A stretch of 8,831 nucleotides of DNA, taken from positions 1 through 8,831 of the forward strand of contig NZ_CAJPOU010000047.1 in assembly GCF_905372335.1 (NCBI RefSeq). The letters run 5' to 3'. This stretch comes from Streptococcus sp. A12 (GTDB lineage: Bacteria > Bacillota > Bacilli > Lactobacillales > Streptococcaceae). Below are positions 1 to 7,399 of this stretch, piece by piece. The translations under genes and the position numbers were made by a program. Positions within the stretch are counted from its first letter, which is position 1, and the number at the start of each line of letters is the position of its first letter. The notes beneath the pieces were generated by a model. That model made no database searches and had not been told where the DNA came from. It saw nothing but the letters and a program-made list of their open reading frames with translations.

Positions 1-53
1 ACGACGAAATCGAATTCTAACGAATTACCGATTTCTGTCCCACTCTCTTTTTT
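1..53. repeat. Partial intergenic inverted-repeat element, possible terminator
   Basis: Arms GAAATCGAATTC (6-17) and GAATT-ac-CGATTTC (22-35) pair around a TAAC loop with a two-base bulge. The right side continues as TGTCCCAC (36-43) and a run of six T (48-53) that overlaps the permease stop codon. The layout suggests an outer arm of the GTGGGAC type just beyond the left window edge. From memory, similar 'GTGGGACAGAAATCGG' elements recur between genes in oral streptococci. Read on the plus strand, a hairpin followed by a T-run fits an intrinsic terminator for a gene entering from the left. The element may also end the minus-strand ABC operon, but the tail needed for that is outside the window. 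Confidence 0.6.
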
Positions 54-1698
54 ATCCACCAATTTCTTGGTTAAATTTGTAGAAAGTACCTTTATAAATA
101 AAGTAAGTCGCTAGAGCTCCTATACCCGCAATGAGAAGATAAATCACACTAGCAATCAGGGTGGTGAAAGCCTCAGCGGATAGATAGAAGGCAAAGCCTA
201 TCAGGACTAGCATAACGATAATAAAGACGAAAATCAATAAGCCTCTCAGGGCTGCATTTCCTCTATTACGGTTCATCAGGTCTGTTACAGTCGACCAATT
301 AGTTGTTAAGAGCTTGTAGTCACGTCTAAAAGCGATCACACTTAAACTCAAACTGGTCAAAAACCAAATCAAAAGCATGGCTAAAAGAGAGAGGGGATGG
401 ACACCAAAGTAACAGGACACCCCTACCAAAAGCACAATCGGCAAAGCAGACTGAACCGAAAAGAGAATCCAAAATTTCTTCAAACAATAGCGTTTGAAGT
501 CAATCGGAAGGGCACGAAGATAAGCGAAATTTTCCCGTTCCAAAGAGATCCCAATACTGGTCAAGCTTTCCACAGAGTTGAAGACTCCAATCATGAAAGC
601 AATCAGCGATAAAGGAAGGAGGTATTGGGGTGTGAGGTAGTTTTCAATTTGGAGGGAAGCTCGCGATGCCCCTAAAAACAAGCCAAATGTGAAAAGATAA
701 GGGAAAATCGCCATCATGAAGATGACTTGCGTCAGCAAGGTACCATCACTCAGAAGCCGTTTATGATAGGAAACAGTAAAGCGATGGAAGGCCTTCTGAT
801 CTCCCACCTTCATCTGACTCACCCGCTCCTTAACCGCATGGCTGGAAGAAACCTCAAGGGCAGCATCATAAAAATGAGGCAAGACCTGACTTTTGACCAG
901 CCAAATGAGAACCGCTAGAAGCAGAATCCAAGCCAAGATCCCAAGTAGAGCTCCTGAATCCAAAGGATTCAAGATAAAGCTATGAAAGACCTCTATCGGA
1001 GGAAAAATACTGGGTTGAGTAACCAGATCACCAGCCACCGAATGCTCTGATTGGAGCATATTAATATAGAGGTAAGCTCCAATGGAAATGAGGCTACCCA
1101 AGCCAATGATGAGGTTAGACACCAAACTCGTGTGCTTCTTAAAGATAGCTGATTTGGTAATCAGGTGGGATAAGAACAAGGTGCCTAAAAAAAGGATGGA
1201 GAGGAGAATCATGGCACAAAGAAGGCCAAGAAGGAGCCCCACCAGAATATTTCCCCCTGCTTGGATGGGCAGAATGATGAAGTAACTAATCATTGGAAGC
1301 AGGGCCATCAAGAGCACTAAAATGACCGAGATGCTCTTTCCTGCAATCACTTCTGCATCCGAAAAGGCATAGGGACGATAAAATTGCAAATCCTTGCTCT
1401 CGTAAAAGACATTGTAAAAACTCATCAAACCTTGGGATATGGCTAAGAGCGCAAAGAGCGTAATCATATTGACAAAGGGACCAGGGCTAGAGACAAAATC
1501 ATTGGCACTAGAAAGTATCCCAAAAAGGAAGAGATAAAGGAGACCTATAAATATATAGGTCCGAATGGACTGGGCGGAAACATTGACCTTCCTAGTCGGA
1601 TCCTTTTCCTGCTTCTTACGAAATTTCGCTAATTGGGCAGGCTGAGTCGCATAGATAATGTTGACATCGACTAGGCGACGAACCATTTTAAGACGCAT
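52..1698 (-). CDS. ABC transporter permease, 12-TM fused ABC-2-type exporter subunit (YthQ-like)
   Basis: This 548-residue integral membrane protein should form the transmembrane channel of an ABC exporter driven by the ATPase encoded just upstream. Hydrophobic segments lie at about residues 47-64, 74-93, 122-143, 150-178, 192-213, 248-268, 322-343, 357-378, 408-430, 434-455, 485-506 and 511-535. A basic cytoplasmic N-terminus precedes them. The two groups of six each carry a similar loop after their second helix (98-121, ESKDLQFYRPY...K; 384-408, SLERENFAYLRALPI...K), so the protein looks like two fused six-helix halves. The ATG overlaps the ATPase stop by 11 bases and has GAGGTGA six bases upstream, giving translational coupling; an ATG four codons later is a weaker start. 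Length and layout recall Bacillus YthQ by memory. The cargo is unknown; exporters of this type move peptides, lipids or drugs. Confidence 0.85.
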   Translation of the reverse strand: MRLKMVRRLVDVNIIYATQPAQLAKFRKKQEKDPTRKVNVSAQSIRTYIFIGLLYLFLFGILSSANDFVSSPGPFVNMITLFALLAISQGLMSFYNVFYESKDLQFYRPYAFSDAEVIAGKSISVILVLLMALLPMISYFIILPIQAGGNILVGLLLGLLCAMILLSILFLGTLFLSHLITKSAIFKKHTSLVSNLIIGLGSLISIGAYLYINMLQSEHSVAGDLVTQPSIFPPIEVFHSFILNPLDSGALLGILAWILLLAVLIWLVKSQVLPHFYDAALEVSSSHAVKERVSQMKVGDQKAFHRFTVSYHKRLLSDGTLLTQVIFMMAIFPYLFTFGLFLGASRASLQIENYLTPQYLLPLSLIAFMIGVFNSVESLTSIGISLERENFAYLRALPIDFKRYCLKKFWILFSVQSALPIVLLVGVSCYFGVHPLSLLAMLLIWFLTSLSLSVIAFRRDYKLLTTNWSTVTDLMNRNRGNAALRGLLIFVFIIVMLVLIGFAFYLSAEAFTTLIASVIYLLIAGIGALATYFIYKGTFYKFNQEIGG

Positions 1699-2431
1699 CT
1701 GGACTCACCTCTTCTCTTCGACCAGCTAGTCCAAGATAAATGGACTCTAGGCTTTGTTCTGGGTGTTGCCCCTTTAATTCTTCGATGGTTCCATAAAAGA
1801 TGAGGTTCCCCTTCTTCAGGATGGCAATCTTATCACAGAGTTGCTCTGCTACTTCGAGGACATGGGTAGAGAAGATGACAGTGTTGCCCTTATCCGCATG
1901 CTCCCGCATCATCTGCTTCAGATCGTAAGAGGCTTGGGGATCCAAACCAGTCATGGGCTCATCTAGAACCCAAATGTCTGGATCAGATAGAAGAGCCCCG
2001 ATGACAAAGACCTTCTGGCGCATCCCATGAGAGAAAGACTCGATGACCTCATAACGATGACTAGCAAAGTCAAACAGATGCAGCAACTGCTCCAAGCGGT
2101 CATCACATTCTTGCTGGCTCATATCATAAGAAGTAGCGACCAACTCCCAAAATTCATTGGCCGTCAATCGAAGGAAGAGATCCGGTGAATCGGCTACGTA
2201 GCCAATCTTCTTCTTTATTTCCAAGCGATTACTATAGAGGTCCTTCCCATCTACTAGGATTCTACCAGTCGTTGGGGTGATGACACTGACCAGACTCTTA
2301 ATGGTCGTTGATTTCCCGGCTCCATTATGGCCGATCAAGCCGACAATTTGCCCATCTTCAATGGTTAAGTTCAAATGGTTCAATGCCAGTTGACCATCGT
2401 AATCCTTGGTGACTCCTTGAAATTCAATCAT
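1688..2431 (-). CDS. ABC transporter ATP-binding protein (YthP/EcsA-like)
   Basis: This 247-residue cytoplasmic nucleotide-binding subunit hydrolyses ATP to power the adjacent permease. Visible motifs are Walker A GHNGAGKST (34-42), a variant signature FSHGMRQK (133-140), Walker B WVLDEP (154-159), D-loop GLDP (162-165) and the switch histidine H190. The usual Q-loop glutamine is not obvious: the region reads IGYVADSPDLF (76-86), as is common in ABC-2 exporter ATPases where this position varies. The length is typical for a stand-alone ATPase, and there is no fused membrane domain. The ATG is preceded by an AGGAGAAGGAG-type ribosome site. The stop overlaps the permease start by 11 bases, so the two are one operon. 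A consensus promoter lies 62-90 bases upstream. The family is certain; the substrate cannot be told. Confidence 0.93.
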   Translation of the reverse strand: MIEFQGVTKDYDGQLALNHLNLTIEDGQIVGLIGHNGAGKSTTIKSLVSVITPTTGRILVDGKDLYSNRLEIKKKIGYVADSPDLFLRLTANEFWELVATSYDMSQQECDDRLEQLLHLFDFASHRYEVIESFSHGMRQKVFVIGALLSDPDIWVLDEPMTGLDPQASYDLKQMMREHADKGNTVIFSTHVLEVAEQLCDKIAILKKGNLIFYGTIEELKGQHPEQSLESIYLGLAGRREEVSPDAS

Positions 2432-2450
2432 AGATTCTCCTTCTCCTATT

Positions 2451-2475
2451 CCACTTCCCTAATGAAAGAAAGTGG
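2451..2475 (-). repeat. Inverted repeat in the ABC operon 5' leader
   Basis: CCACTT (2451-2456) and AAGTGG (2470-2475) are perfect six-base complements around a 13-base loop. They lie between the predicted transcription start (about 2486) and the ATPase ribosome site. The position fits a repressor operator or a small leader hairpin, but the arms are short and the match could be chance. Confidence 0.3.
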
Positions 2476-2492
2476 TTACTTATTTTGCCTAT

Positions 2493-2521
2493 ATTTTAGT
2501 CCTCTTTTCCTCATTTGTCAA
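2493..2521 (-). promoter_or_regulatory. Sigma-A-type promoter for the ABC exporter operon
   Basis: On the minus strand, a perfect -35 TTGACA (2516-2521) is followed by a 17-base spacer and a -10 TAAAAT (2493-2498), one mismatch from consensus. Transcription would start near 2486 and give a leader of about 55 bases before the ATPase ATG. It lies in the 105-base gap after the M20 peptidase stop, so the exporter can be transcribed independently of the peptidase genes. No terminator is evident after the M20 gene, so read-through remains possible. Confidence 0.8.
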
Positions 2522-2536
2522 TGGAAAACTTAAGTA

Positions 2537-4165
2537 TTAAAGCAATTCATTAAAACGGTAGAGAAGGCCAAATAGATAGTTAGGGATAGTCTCCATGAGG
2601 TCCTCCCTATAGACCCTCTCCCCTCTTTGATGGAGTTCCTTGCCCCAAGGTCCTAAATTGACTGCCGGCACTTGGATCTGGGCAATTTTTTCCAGATCCA
2701 ACTCGTAGACTTGAGAAGGGGTCGCCAAACTATCCAAGACAACCTGATAGCTTGCTAGCTCTCTCTCCAGGGCACAATAACTGGTGTCACAAATGCCCAT
2801 GAAGTATTCCTCCACCTTCAGGGTCAGGCCACGTTTTCCTAAATAATGGCGGTAATCATCCACCAGGGTGCCAATTTTGAGACTGGTGTTTAGTAAAGAG
2901 CGACAGTTCATGGATGGGTAATAGGGTGGTGCAAAGCCAATAACGACCAATGGAGTCTTCTCCGCTAGGAAGTCTAAGTAATCTTGGATCTGCTGGATGG
3001 CAATGGCCTGATAGCTGACTCCAGCTAAGAAAGCTTGGTAGGCCCTTTGCTCACATTGCTCTTGGAAGCTTGAAAAGCCTTCCTTCTTTTGGCAACGATC
3101 CAGCAATTCTTGATAGCTGATCACCCATGGCTGAGCTATCACATGTTCTTGTCCTGCTTGATCCTGGAGGGACAGGTATTTGACATAAAACTCATCAACC
3201 GCTTCCTGGCTCAACTCTTTGATGCGTTGCAACAATTCTTGAGGAGTCTTTTTCAGATGCAGTACGCTGAAATAGCCGGCAGCATGAAGGATAGTCGATA
3301 CATCATATTGATCCTTCAAATCTCGCAGATAAGACCAAGAAGGAAGAGGAGATTGCTCTCCCATCGCTTGGTCGGATAGGTCTGGATGGAGGTCCAATTT
3401 CGATGCGACTGCTATTAGGAGAGAGAGGGCGTTGATTCCTTTGAGAGGCTCCTTCATGTGGGATAAGACTCCCTGGGTGACGACGACTGGCATGAGCTTG
3501 CCGACCGTTCCGATGTGCAGGACCTTCTCCTTGTCACTAGTGACTTCAAAAGGCTCTGAATCCACCGCTAAGACATAATCCAAGTCAAACTCTTCTTTTA
3601 ACCGACAAAGTAGGCCCAAGGCTCCTCTCATCCCACGTGAATAGGACTCCTCATCTCCCACGGAAAGGTAGAGGAGATTGACCTGCCCCCCTTCTGAATC
3701 GGAGGCGTAGGCTTCTAAGACACCCAGCTGAAGTGCCAAGGCTGCCTTCATGTCACAAGAACCTCGTCCGAATTGCCATTGGCCAGAATCTAGGTCATCC
3801 TGCATTTCTGATCGAAAATCAATACCCTTCAAGGCTTGAACTAGCGCCTCGGAATCCAAGGCTATAGGGGCTAGGGGACCGTAATCTTCTAAATCTACCG
3901 TATCGTGGTGGTGAAAAAGGATCACTGTCTTTTTCTTGCCTTTATCGACCAAGGCCCAATTGACACTGCGATGAAGATGGTCATTGGGAAGAGGGGAGCG
4001 ACCAAAGTGCTTGGGGTGAGTCTTAAAATATGGAATAGACCCAATTCGTTGGTCTAGATAGTCTTCTATCTCCCTTTCTGTCTCGGTATTGGTAAAGCTC
4101 GGTATGGACATTGCCTCATGAAAAATGGTGGCGATTTGTTCTTGGAAATGTTCTATGGATCTCAA
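2537..4165 (-). CDS. M20 family zinc metallopeptidase, RocB-like
   Basis: This 542-residue cytoplasmic enzyme has no signal peptide and belongs to the M20 di-zinc hydrolases, closest in size and layout to RocB-type proteins associated with arginine use in Bacillus. The complete active site is visible: H86 and D88 in HHHDTV (85-90), bridging D138 in GRGSCDMKAA (133-142), base E172 and ligand E173 in GDEES, ligand D202 in AVDSEP, and final ligand H512 in the NLGPWGKELHQRGERV segment (503-517). The long middle section (about 230-420) would hold the lid/dimerisation domain. It is therefore probably active as an aminoacylase, deacylase or peptidase, but the substrate is unknown. The start is TTG, supported by AAGGAGG six bases upstream; the next in-frame ATG (residue 19) would cut into the conserved N-terminus. 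It lies 64 bases after pepX on the same strand, with no convincing terminator between, so co-transcription is likely. Confidence 0.87.
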   Translation of the reverse strand: MRSIEHFQEQIATIFHEAMSIPSFTNTETEREIEDYLDQRIGSIPYFKTHPKHFGRSPLPNDHLHRSVNWALVDKGKKKTVILFHHHDTVDLEDYGPLAPIALDSEALVQALKGIDFRSEMQDDLDSGQWQFGRGSCDMKAALALQLGVLEAYASDSEGGQVNLLYLSVGDEESYSRGMRGALGLLCRLKEEFDLDYVLAVDSEPFEVTSDKEKVLHIGTVGKLMPVVVTQGVLSHMKEPLKGINALSLLIAVASKLDLHPDLSDQAMGEQSPLPSWSYLRDLKDQYDVSTILHAAGYFSVLHLKKTPQELLQRIKELSQEAVDEFYVKYLSLQDQAGQEHVIAQPWVISYQELLDRCQKKEGFSSFQEQCEQRAYQAFLAGVSYQAIAIQQIQDYLDFLAEKTPLVVIGFAPPYYPSMNCRSLLNTSLKIGTLVDDYRHYLGKRGLTLKVEEYFMGICDTSYCALERELASYQVVLDSLATPSQVYELDLEKIAQIQVPAVNLGPWGKELHQRGERVYREDLMETIPNYLFGLLYRFNELL

Positions 4166-4171
4166 TGGAAG

Positions 4172-4178
4172 CCTCCTT
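4172..4178 (-). promoter_or_regulatory. Ribosome binding site fixing the TTG start of the M20 gene
   Basis: AAGGAGG on the minus strand sits six bases before TTG at 4163-4165. No ATG or GTG lies at a suitable distance, so this strong site decides the unusual start codon. Confidence 0.75.
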
Positions 4179-4202
4179 CTGATGGACTGGATCCTTTTTT
4201 TC

Positions 4203-4220
4203 TATCACCCTTTGGCGATA
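4203..4220 (-). other. Small hairpin between pepX and the M20 gene
   Basis: In the minus-strand transcript TATCGCC pairs with GGTGATA around an AAAG loop (seven pairs, one G-U). It lies 10 bases after the pepX stop. It is followed by a run of A, not U, so it is not a normal intrinsic terminator. It could be an RNA-processing or partial-attenuation structure in a pepX-M20 transcript. The G-U pair becomes an A-C mismatch on the plus strand, so the fold favours minus-strand RNA. Confidence 0.3.
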
Positions 4221-4229
4221 AGTCTGACA

Positions 4230-7200
4230 TTATTGATCTTCTTTGCGACGGTAGACAACTTTCCACAAGCTAGTAGCAAGTACGGTTAACAAGCCATAAA
4301 CTGTCCAGATATTTGCTGATTCCCCAGTTTCAGGCAAGTGAGCTTCACTTTCTTGACTGGTAGATTTATTTGCCTGTGTCAATTGAGCGATTTCTGCTTT
4401 TTGTTCCTGACGGAAATTCATTGGATCCCGTCCAACTGGTGGTTGTTGGTCTGGATGGGTAGCCAAATCCTTACCTCCATCTTCTCCTGTTGGTTCTTTC
4501 TGTGCGATTGGGAGGATCCGGTCTGCTAACCTTGCATATTCGGTATCTTTTTCACTTGGTTGGTAGCGTAATAAGAGCGACCGACTAGCTTCGACAGTTG
4601 GGATGGTTGTTGAAATAGAGTCTGTCTTGAAGGTCACTTCATATGGATCCGCAAAGTAGATATAATCCGGATCATAGGTGTGTAGGCTCAAGACCAGACG
4701 ATGACCTTTTTTCACTGTATACAAGTTTGGCTGCAAGTACATGGTATAATCATGAAATTCATTTTCTTTCACATCGATAGACTGACTAGAGCTAGCAGAG
4801 TCATAACGTGAAGCTGGATTGGCCAAATTCATCCAACCACGCGCAATCACGACACTCTTGACCTTGTGAGTGGTATAGCGTTTGAGAGGTAGAGTCTCAA
4901 GATTGCTGCCGTTCCAGTAGCCTGTCTCATCGATGGTTTCTTTTTCCAGTGTGCGCGTGCTGTAACCATCTTTGTCATAAGTGATTTCTTCCTTGACCAC
5001 ATCAAATTCTTCGTCTGCGACATCCATCAGGGTCGCACTGACATGAGCATGCTTCTTGTCTCCTTTGACAAAAGCTGCGCTAAAATGTACCGGAATATGA
5101 CCTTTGATGGTCGTATCTTGGTCAACGGTTGCTGCATAGGAAGCTGCTACTTCGGAAGAATGGAAGGCCGCATCCTGGTTACGTGTGGTCCAATTGTTTC
5201 CCGTGCCATAGTAATCACCCGTCACCGTTACCTCTTCACGCTTAGAGTAGATCCGACCTGAGATAGCTTGATCCGTATCCCATTTGTCAAAACGGTGCCA
5301 CTTGCTAGGATCCAGATTGTCCTGAGCTGTTACTTGCGGGAGGTTTTCAATGCCATTTTCGATACCGTAGAGGTAATGGCTATACCAGAGGTTCATCAGG
5401 TCATTAAAGGCTTGTCCTGCCACTTCTGTTCCTGACCAACGAGTGGATGGATAGATGTGATTGCCTTGGTGGAGCAAGACCTTGGGATCAATCCCTGCCT
5501 TCTTGAAGGCTTGAACCATTAATTCGAAATGTTTAGGCTTGACGTTATCATCATTGAGCCCTTGGATAATGAGAGGTGCCGCCTTTAAGTTGCTTGCATT
5601 TAAGGTGTAGTCGCGTTTGGCATATTCTTCGTTGTAATTATGACCATCCTTGTGTTGGAGTTCATTGAGCTTGGTGATATAGGCTGCATAGTAGTCCTTA
5701 ACCTTGTCCCAATCCTCCTTATCTAGGATACGACCAGAGGTATAGACAGATAACCAAGAGAGGTCATTGGAAGCTCCTGTATCAAGAGGAGATCCTTGGC
5801 TGTTAAAATGGTCATACCAACTGGCAATCCCTGCTGCTGGTACAATGGTCTTGAGCCCTTCCACACCAGTAGACGCTACACCAAATGTCGTCGTACCTGC
5901 CCAAGACAAGCCTGTCATGGCGACATTGCCGTTGGACCAGTCTGCCTTGACTTCGTGGTTGCTAGTCTTATCAGAGTAGGCTTTTCGTTTGCCGTTAAGC
6001 CACTCCACGATATTCTTGTAAGCTGCCACTTCAAGGTCTGAGCCGGTCGTATTGATTCCGTCTGATCCTTTTGATCCCAAACCACTACTGGTCACCACTG
6101 CATAGCCACGAACCAAGTAGTAATTGTACCAGTTGAGATTTTCATAGTCATAGTGTGTATAGCCATCCGAGCTTTCACGAGGATTGACATAGTACCATTC
6201 TTTTGGATTGGTCGCTTTGGCTACTTCTTCTGTCGTAACCGTTTTACTGGCTTGGCGTTTGGCAGGTGTTTCATAGAGCTTGGCCATCTCGAAGTTTCCA
6301 CCTTCTTTCAGGCCAATCCCTTCTAAAGTCCGCTCTTCGGTCGTCCCTGTTACATAAGGGCTAGCTTCAAAGATACTGGCAGCCTTATAGTCCCCATTGA
6401 CAGCAGCTTTTGGCACCTGTACAAAGGTCTTGACCAAGTCAGGCTTGCCATCTCCATCCGTATCATAGTCAGTTTCAACATAGACAATATATCGGACAAT
6501 GTCACTCTTATCATAGGAATAATGCTCAATATCATCCCCAGGTGAAAATGGGAAAATCGGCTGTGCTCGTCCATTCAAAAAGAGAGGTTCCTTCCGCTCT
6601 GCTCTGTATGCAGTATGGAGTTTTTTTGCCACTTCCACCATGCTGGAGAGATCCGTGACCGGAGCAGAACCCTCCACTCCCTCCTTGACCATTCCTAAGC
6701 TCTTAGCAAATGCCAATCGATCTTTATCGGTAGTTCCGACTTGATTCTCCTTGGTCGAAGCCCAGTTCAAGAGCTGATTGACAGCATCTATCACAGTAGC
6801 TTCCTTCTTCACATCTTGCTCGGCTACTGGTTGACCCGTCACTTCTGAAAGTTCTCCTAGGGTCACCTTAGGAGTGTTAGATACAGGCGATGGATTTTTC
6901 TCGGCAACAGGTAGTTCTGCTGACTGAGGAGCATCACTAGAAGGCTTGACTGAGGCTTTCTCTGTAGCAACAGTCTCCTTGGTCGCAGGAGATTCATTTT
7001 CGCTTGTCGTCTTAGTCGTTGTAGGATCTGTCTCAGCAGTCGTTTGGTCCAAGCTTGTCTGACTAGCAGGATCCTCCTTAGGAGAGAGTTCACTGCTTGC
7101 TGGAACTTCATTTGAAACAGTAGAAGCTTCTGCTGTACTTGGCTGTCCCACGTGAGAGGTTAAGGCTGGTTCTTGACTATTCGCAGTCACTTCTTCAGCC

Positions 7201-7277
7201 TGGACATGACGCGCCAAAATAACTGGACTTATTAATAAACTTGCAAACACAATCGAAACAATGGTTGATTTTTTCAT
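4230..7277 (-). CDS. pepX: Cell-wall-anchored Xaa-Pro dipeptidyl-peptidase (S15, LPETG)
   Basis: This 1015-residue surface serine peptidase should cleave X-Pro dipeptides from peptide N-termini. In order: signal peptide 1-27 (MKK..., hydrophobic core, HVQA before EE); a Ser/Thr/Pro/Glu-rich stalk about 28-137; the S15 alpha/beta-hydrolase region about 230-640; a PepX C-terminal beta domain about 667-902; a hydrophilic linker about 925-975; LPETG at 981-985; a membrane segment about 990-1009; and the tail RRKEDQ. Likely catalytic residues are S458 in GLSWAG, D576 in GLNDDNV and H607 in HQGNH (H603 is the alternative). DTDGDGKPD (272-280) resembles a calcium-binding loop. The enzyme is longer than cytoplasmic PepX (about 760 residues) because of the stalk and anchor. 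I chose the MKK start because AAGGAG lies seven bases upstream and it gives a proper signal peptide; an in-frame ATG at 7346 would add 23 residues. The role is probably nutrition from proline-rich host proteins, by inference. Confidence 0.92.
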   Translation of the reverse strand: MKKSTIVSIVFASLLISPVILARHVQAEEVTANSQEPALTSHVGQPSTAEASTVSNEVPASSELSPKEDPASQTSLDQTTAETDPTTTKTTSENESPATKETVATEKASVKPSSDAPQSAELPVAEKNPSPVSNTPKVTLGELSEVTGQPVAEQDVKKEATVIDAVNQLLNWASTKENQVGTTDKDRLAFAKSLGMVKEGVEGSAPVTDLSSMVEVAKKLHTAYRAERKEPLFLNGRAQPIFPFSPGDDIEHYSYDKSDIVRYIVYVETDYDTDGDGKPDLVKTFVQVPKAAVNGDYKAASIFEASPYVTGTTEERTLEGIGLKEGGNFEMAKLYETPAKRQASKTVTTEEVAKATNPKEWYYVNPRESSDGYTHYDYENLNWYNYYLVRGYAVVTSSGLGSKGSDGINTTGSDLEVAAYKNIVEWLNGKRKAYSDKTSNHEVKADWSNGNVAMTGLSWAGTTTFGVASTGVEGLKTIVPAAGIASWYDHFNSQGSPLDTGASNDLSWLSVYTSGRILDKEDWDKVKDYYAAYITKLNELQHKDGHNYNEEYAKRDYTLNASNLKAAPLIIQGLNDDNVKPKHFELMVQAFKKAGIDPKVLLHQGNHIYPSTRWSGTEVAGQAFNDLMNLWYSHYLYGIENGIENLPQVTAQDNLDPSKWHRFDKWDTDQAISGRIYSKREEVTVTGDYYGTGNNWTTRNQDAAFHSSEVAASYAATVDQDTTIKGHIPVHFSAAFVKGDKKHAHVSATLMDVADEEFDVVKEEITYDKDGYSTRTLEKETIDETGYWNGSNLETLPLKRYTTHKVKSVVIARGWMNLANPASRYDSASSSQSIDVKENEFHDYTMYLQPNLYTVKKGHRLVLSLHTYDPDYIYFADPYEVTFKTDSISTTIPTVEASRSLLLRYQPSEKDTEYARLADRILPIAQKEPTGEDGGKDLATHPDQQPPVGRDPMNFRQEQKAEIAQLTQANKSTSQESEAHLPETGESANIWTVYGLLTVLATSLWKVVYRRKEDQ

Positions 7278-7284
7278 ATACAAA

Positions 7285-7290
7285 CTCCTT
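7285..7290 (-). promoter_or_regulatory. Ribosome binding site of pepX
   Basis: AAGGAG on the minus strand lies seven bases before the ATG at 7275-7277. It selects the signal-peptide-encoding start over the in-frame ATG 69 bases upstream. Confidence 0.8.
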
Positions 7291-7308
7291 AAAAAAGCGT
7301 AGTTTTGA

Positions 7309-7328
7309 GTCGTTTTAACCGAAACGAC
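7309..7328. repeat. Perfect inverted repeat upstream of pepX
   Basis: GTCGTTT (7309-7315) and AAACGAC (7322-7328) are perfect complements around a six-base centre, 32-51 bases before the pepX start. It may be an operator or a leader hairpin. In the minus-strand RNA a run of six U follows only after a further 12 bases, so it is a poor terminator. Confidence 0.5.
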
Positions 7329-7342
7329 AAAAAAAGACGAAA

Positions 7343-7393
7343 TCATTCTTTAATAGATGCAGTAAAAACGAACCCTCCTTTCAACAACAGCAT
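7343..7393 (-). CDS. Possible 16-residue leader peptide upstream of pepX
   Basis: The frame reads MLLLKGGFVFTASIKE and ends in TGA that overlaps an in-frame upstream pepX ATG (ATGA at 7343-7346). AGGAGG lies only two bases before the ATG, but eight bases before the TTG at codon three, which may be the true start. It sits directly after the nested inverted repeats. It has no runs of one amino acid that would suggest classical attenuation. Product unrecognised; it could be chance. Confidence 0.2.
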   Translation of the reverse strand: MLLLKGGFVFTASIKE

Positions 7394-7399
7394 CTCCTC

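Noticed and set aside
4203..4220. Hairpin after pepX as an intrinsic terminator
   Set aside because: The minus-strand RNA has a run of A after the stem, not U, so it lacks the terminator tail.
6350..7111. Minus-strand frames overlapping pepX in other phases
   Set aside because: They are shadows of the pepX frame, including the low-complexity stalk.
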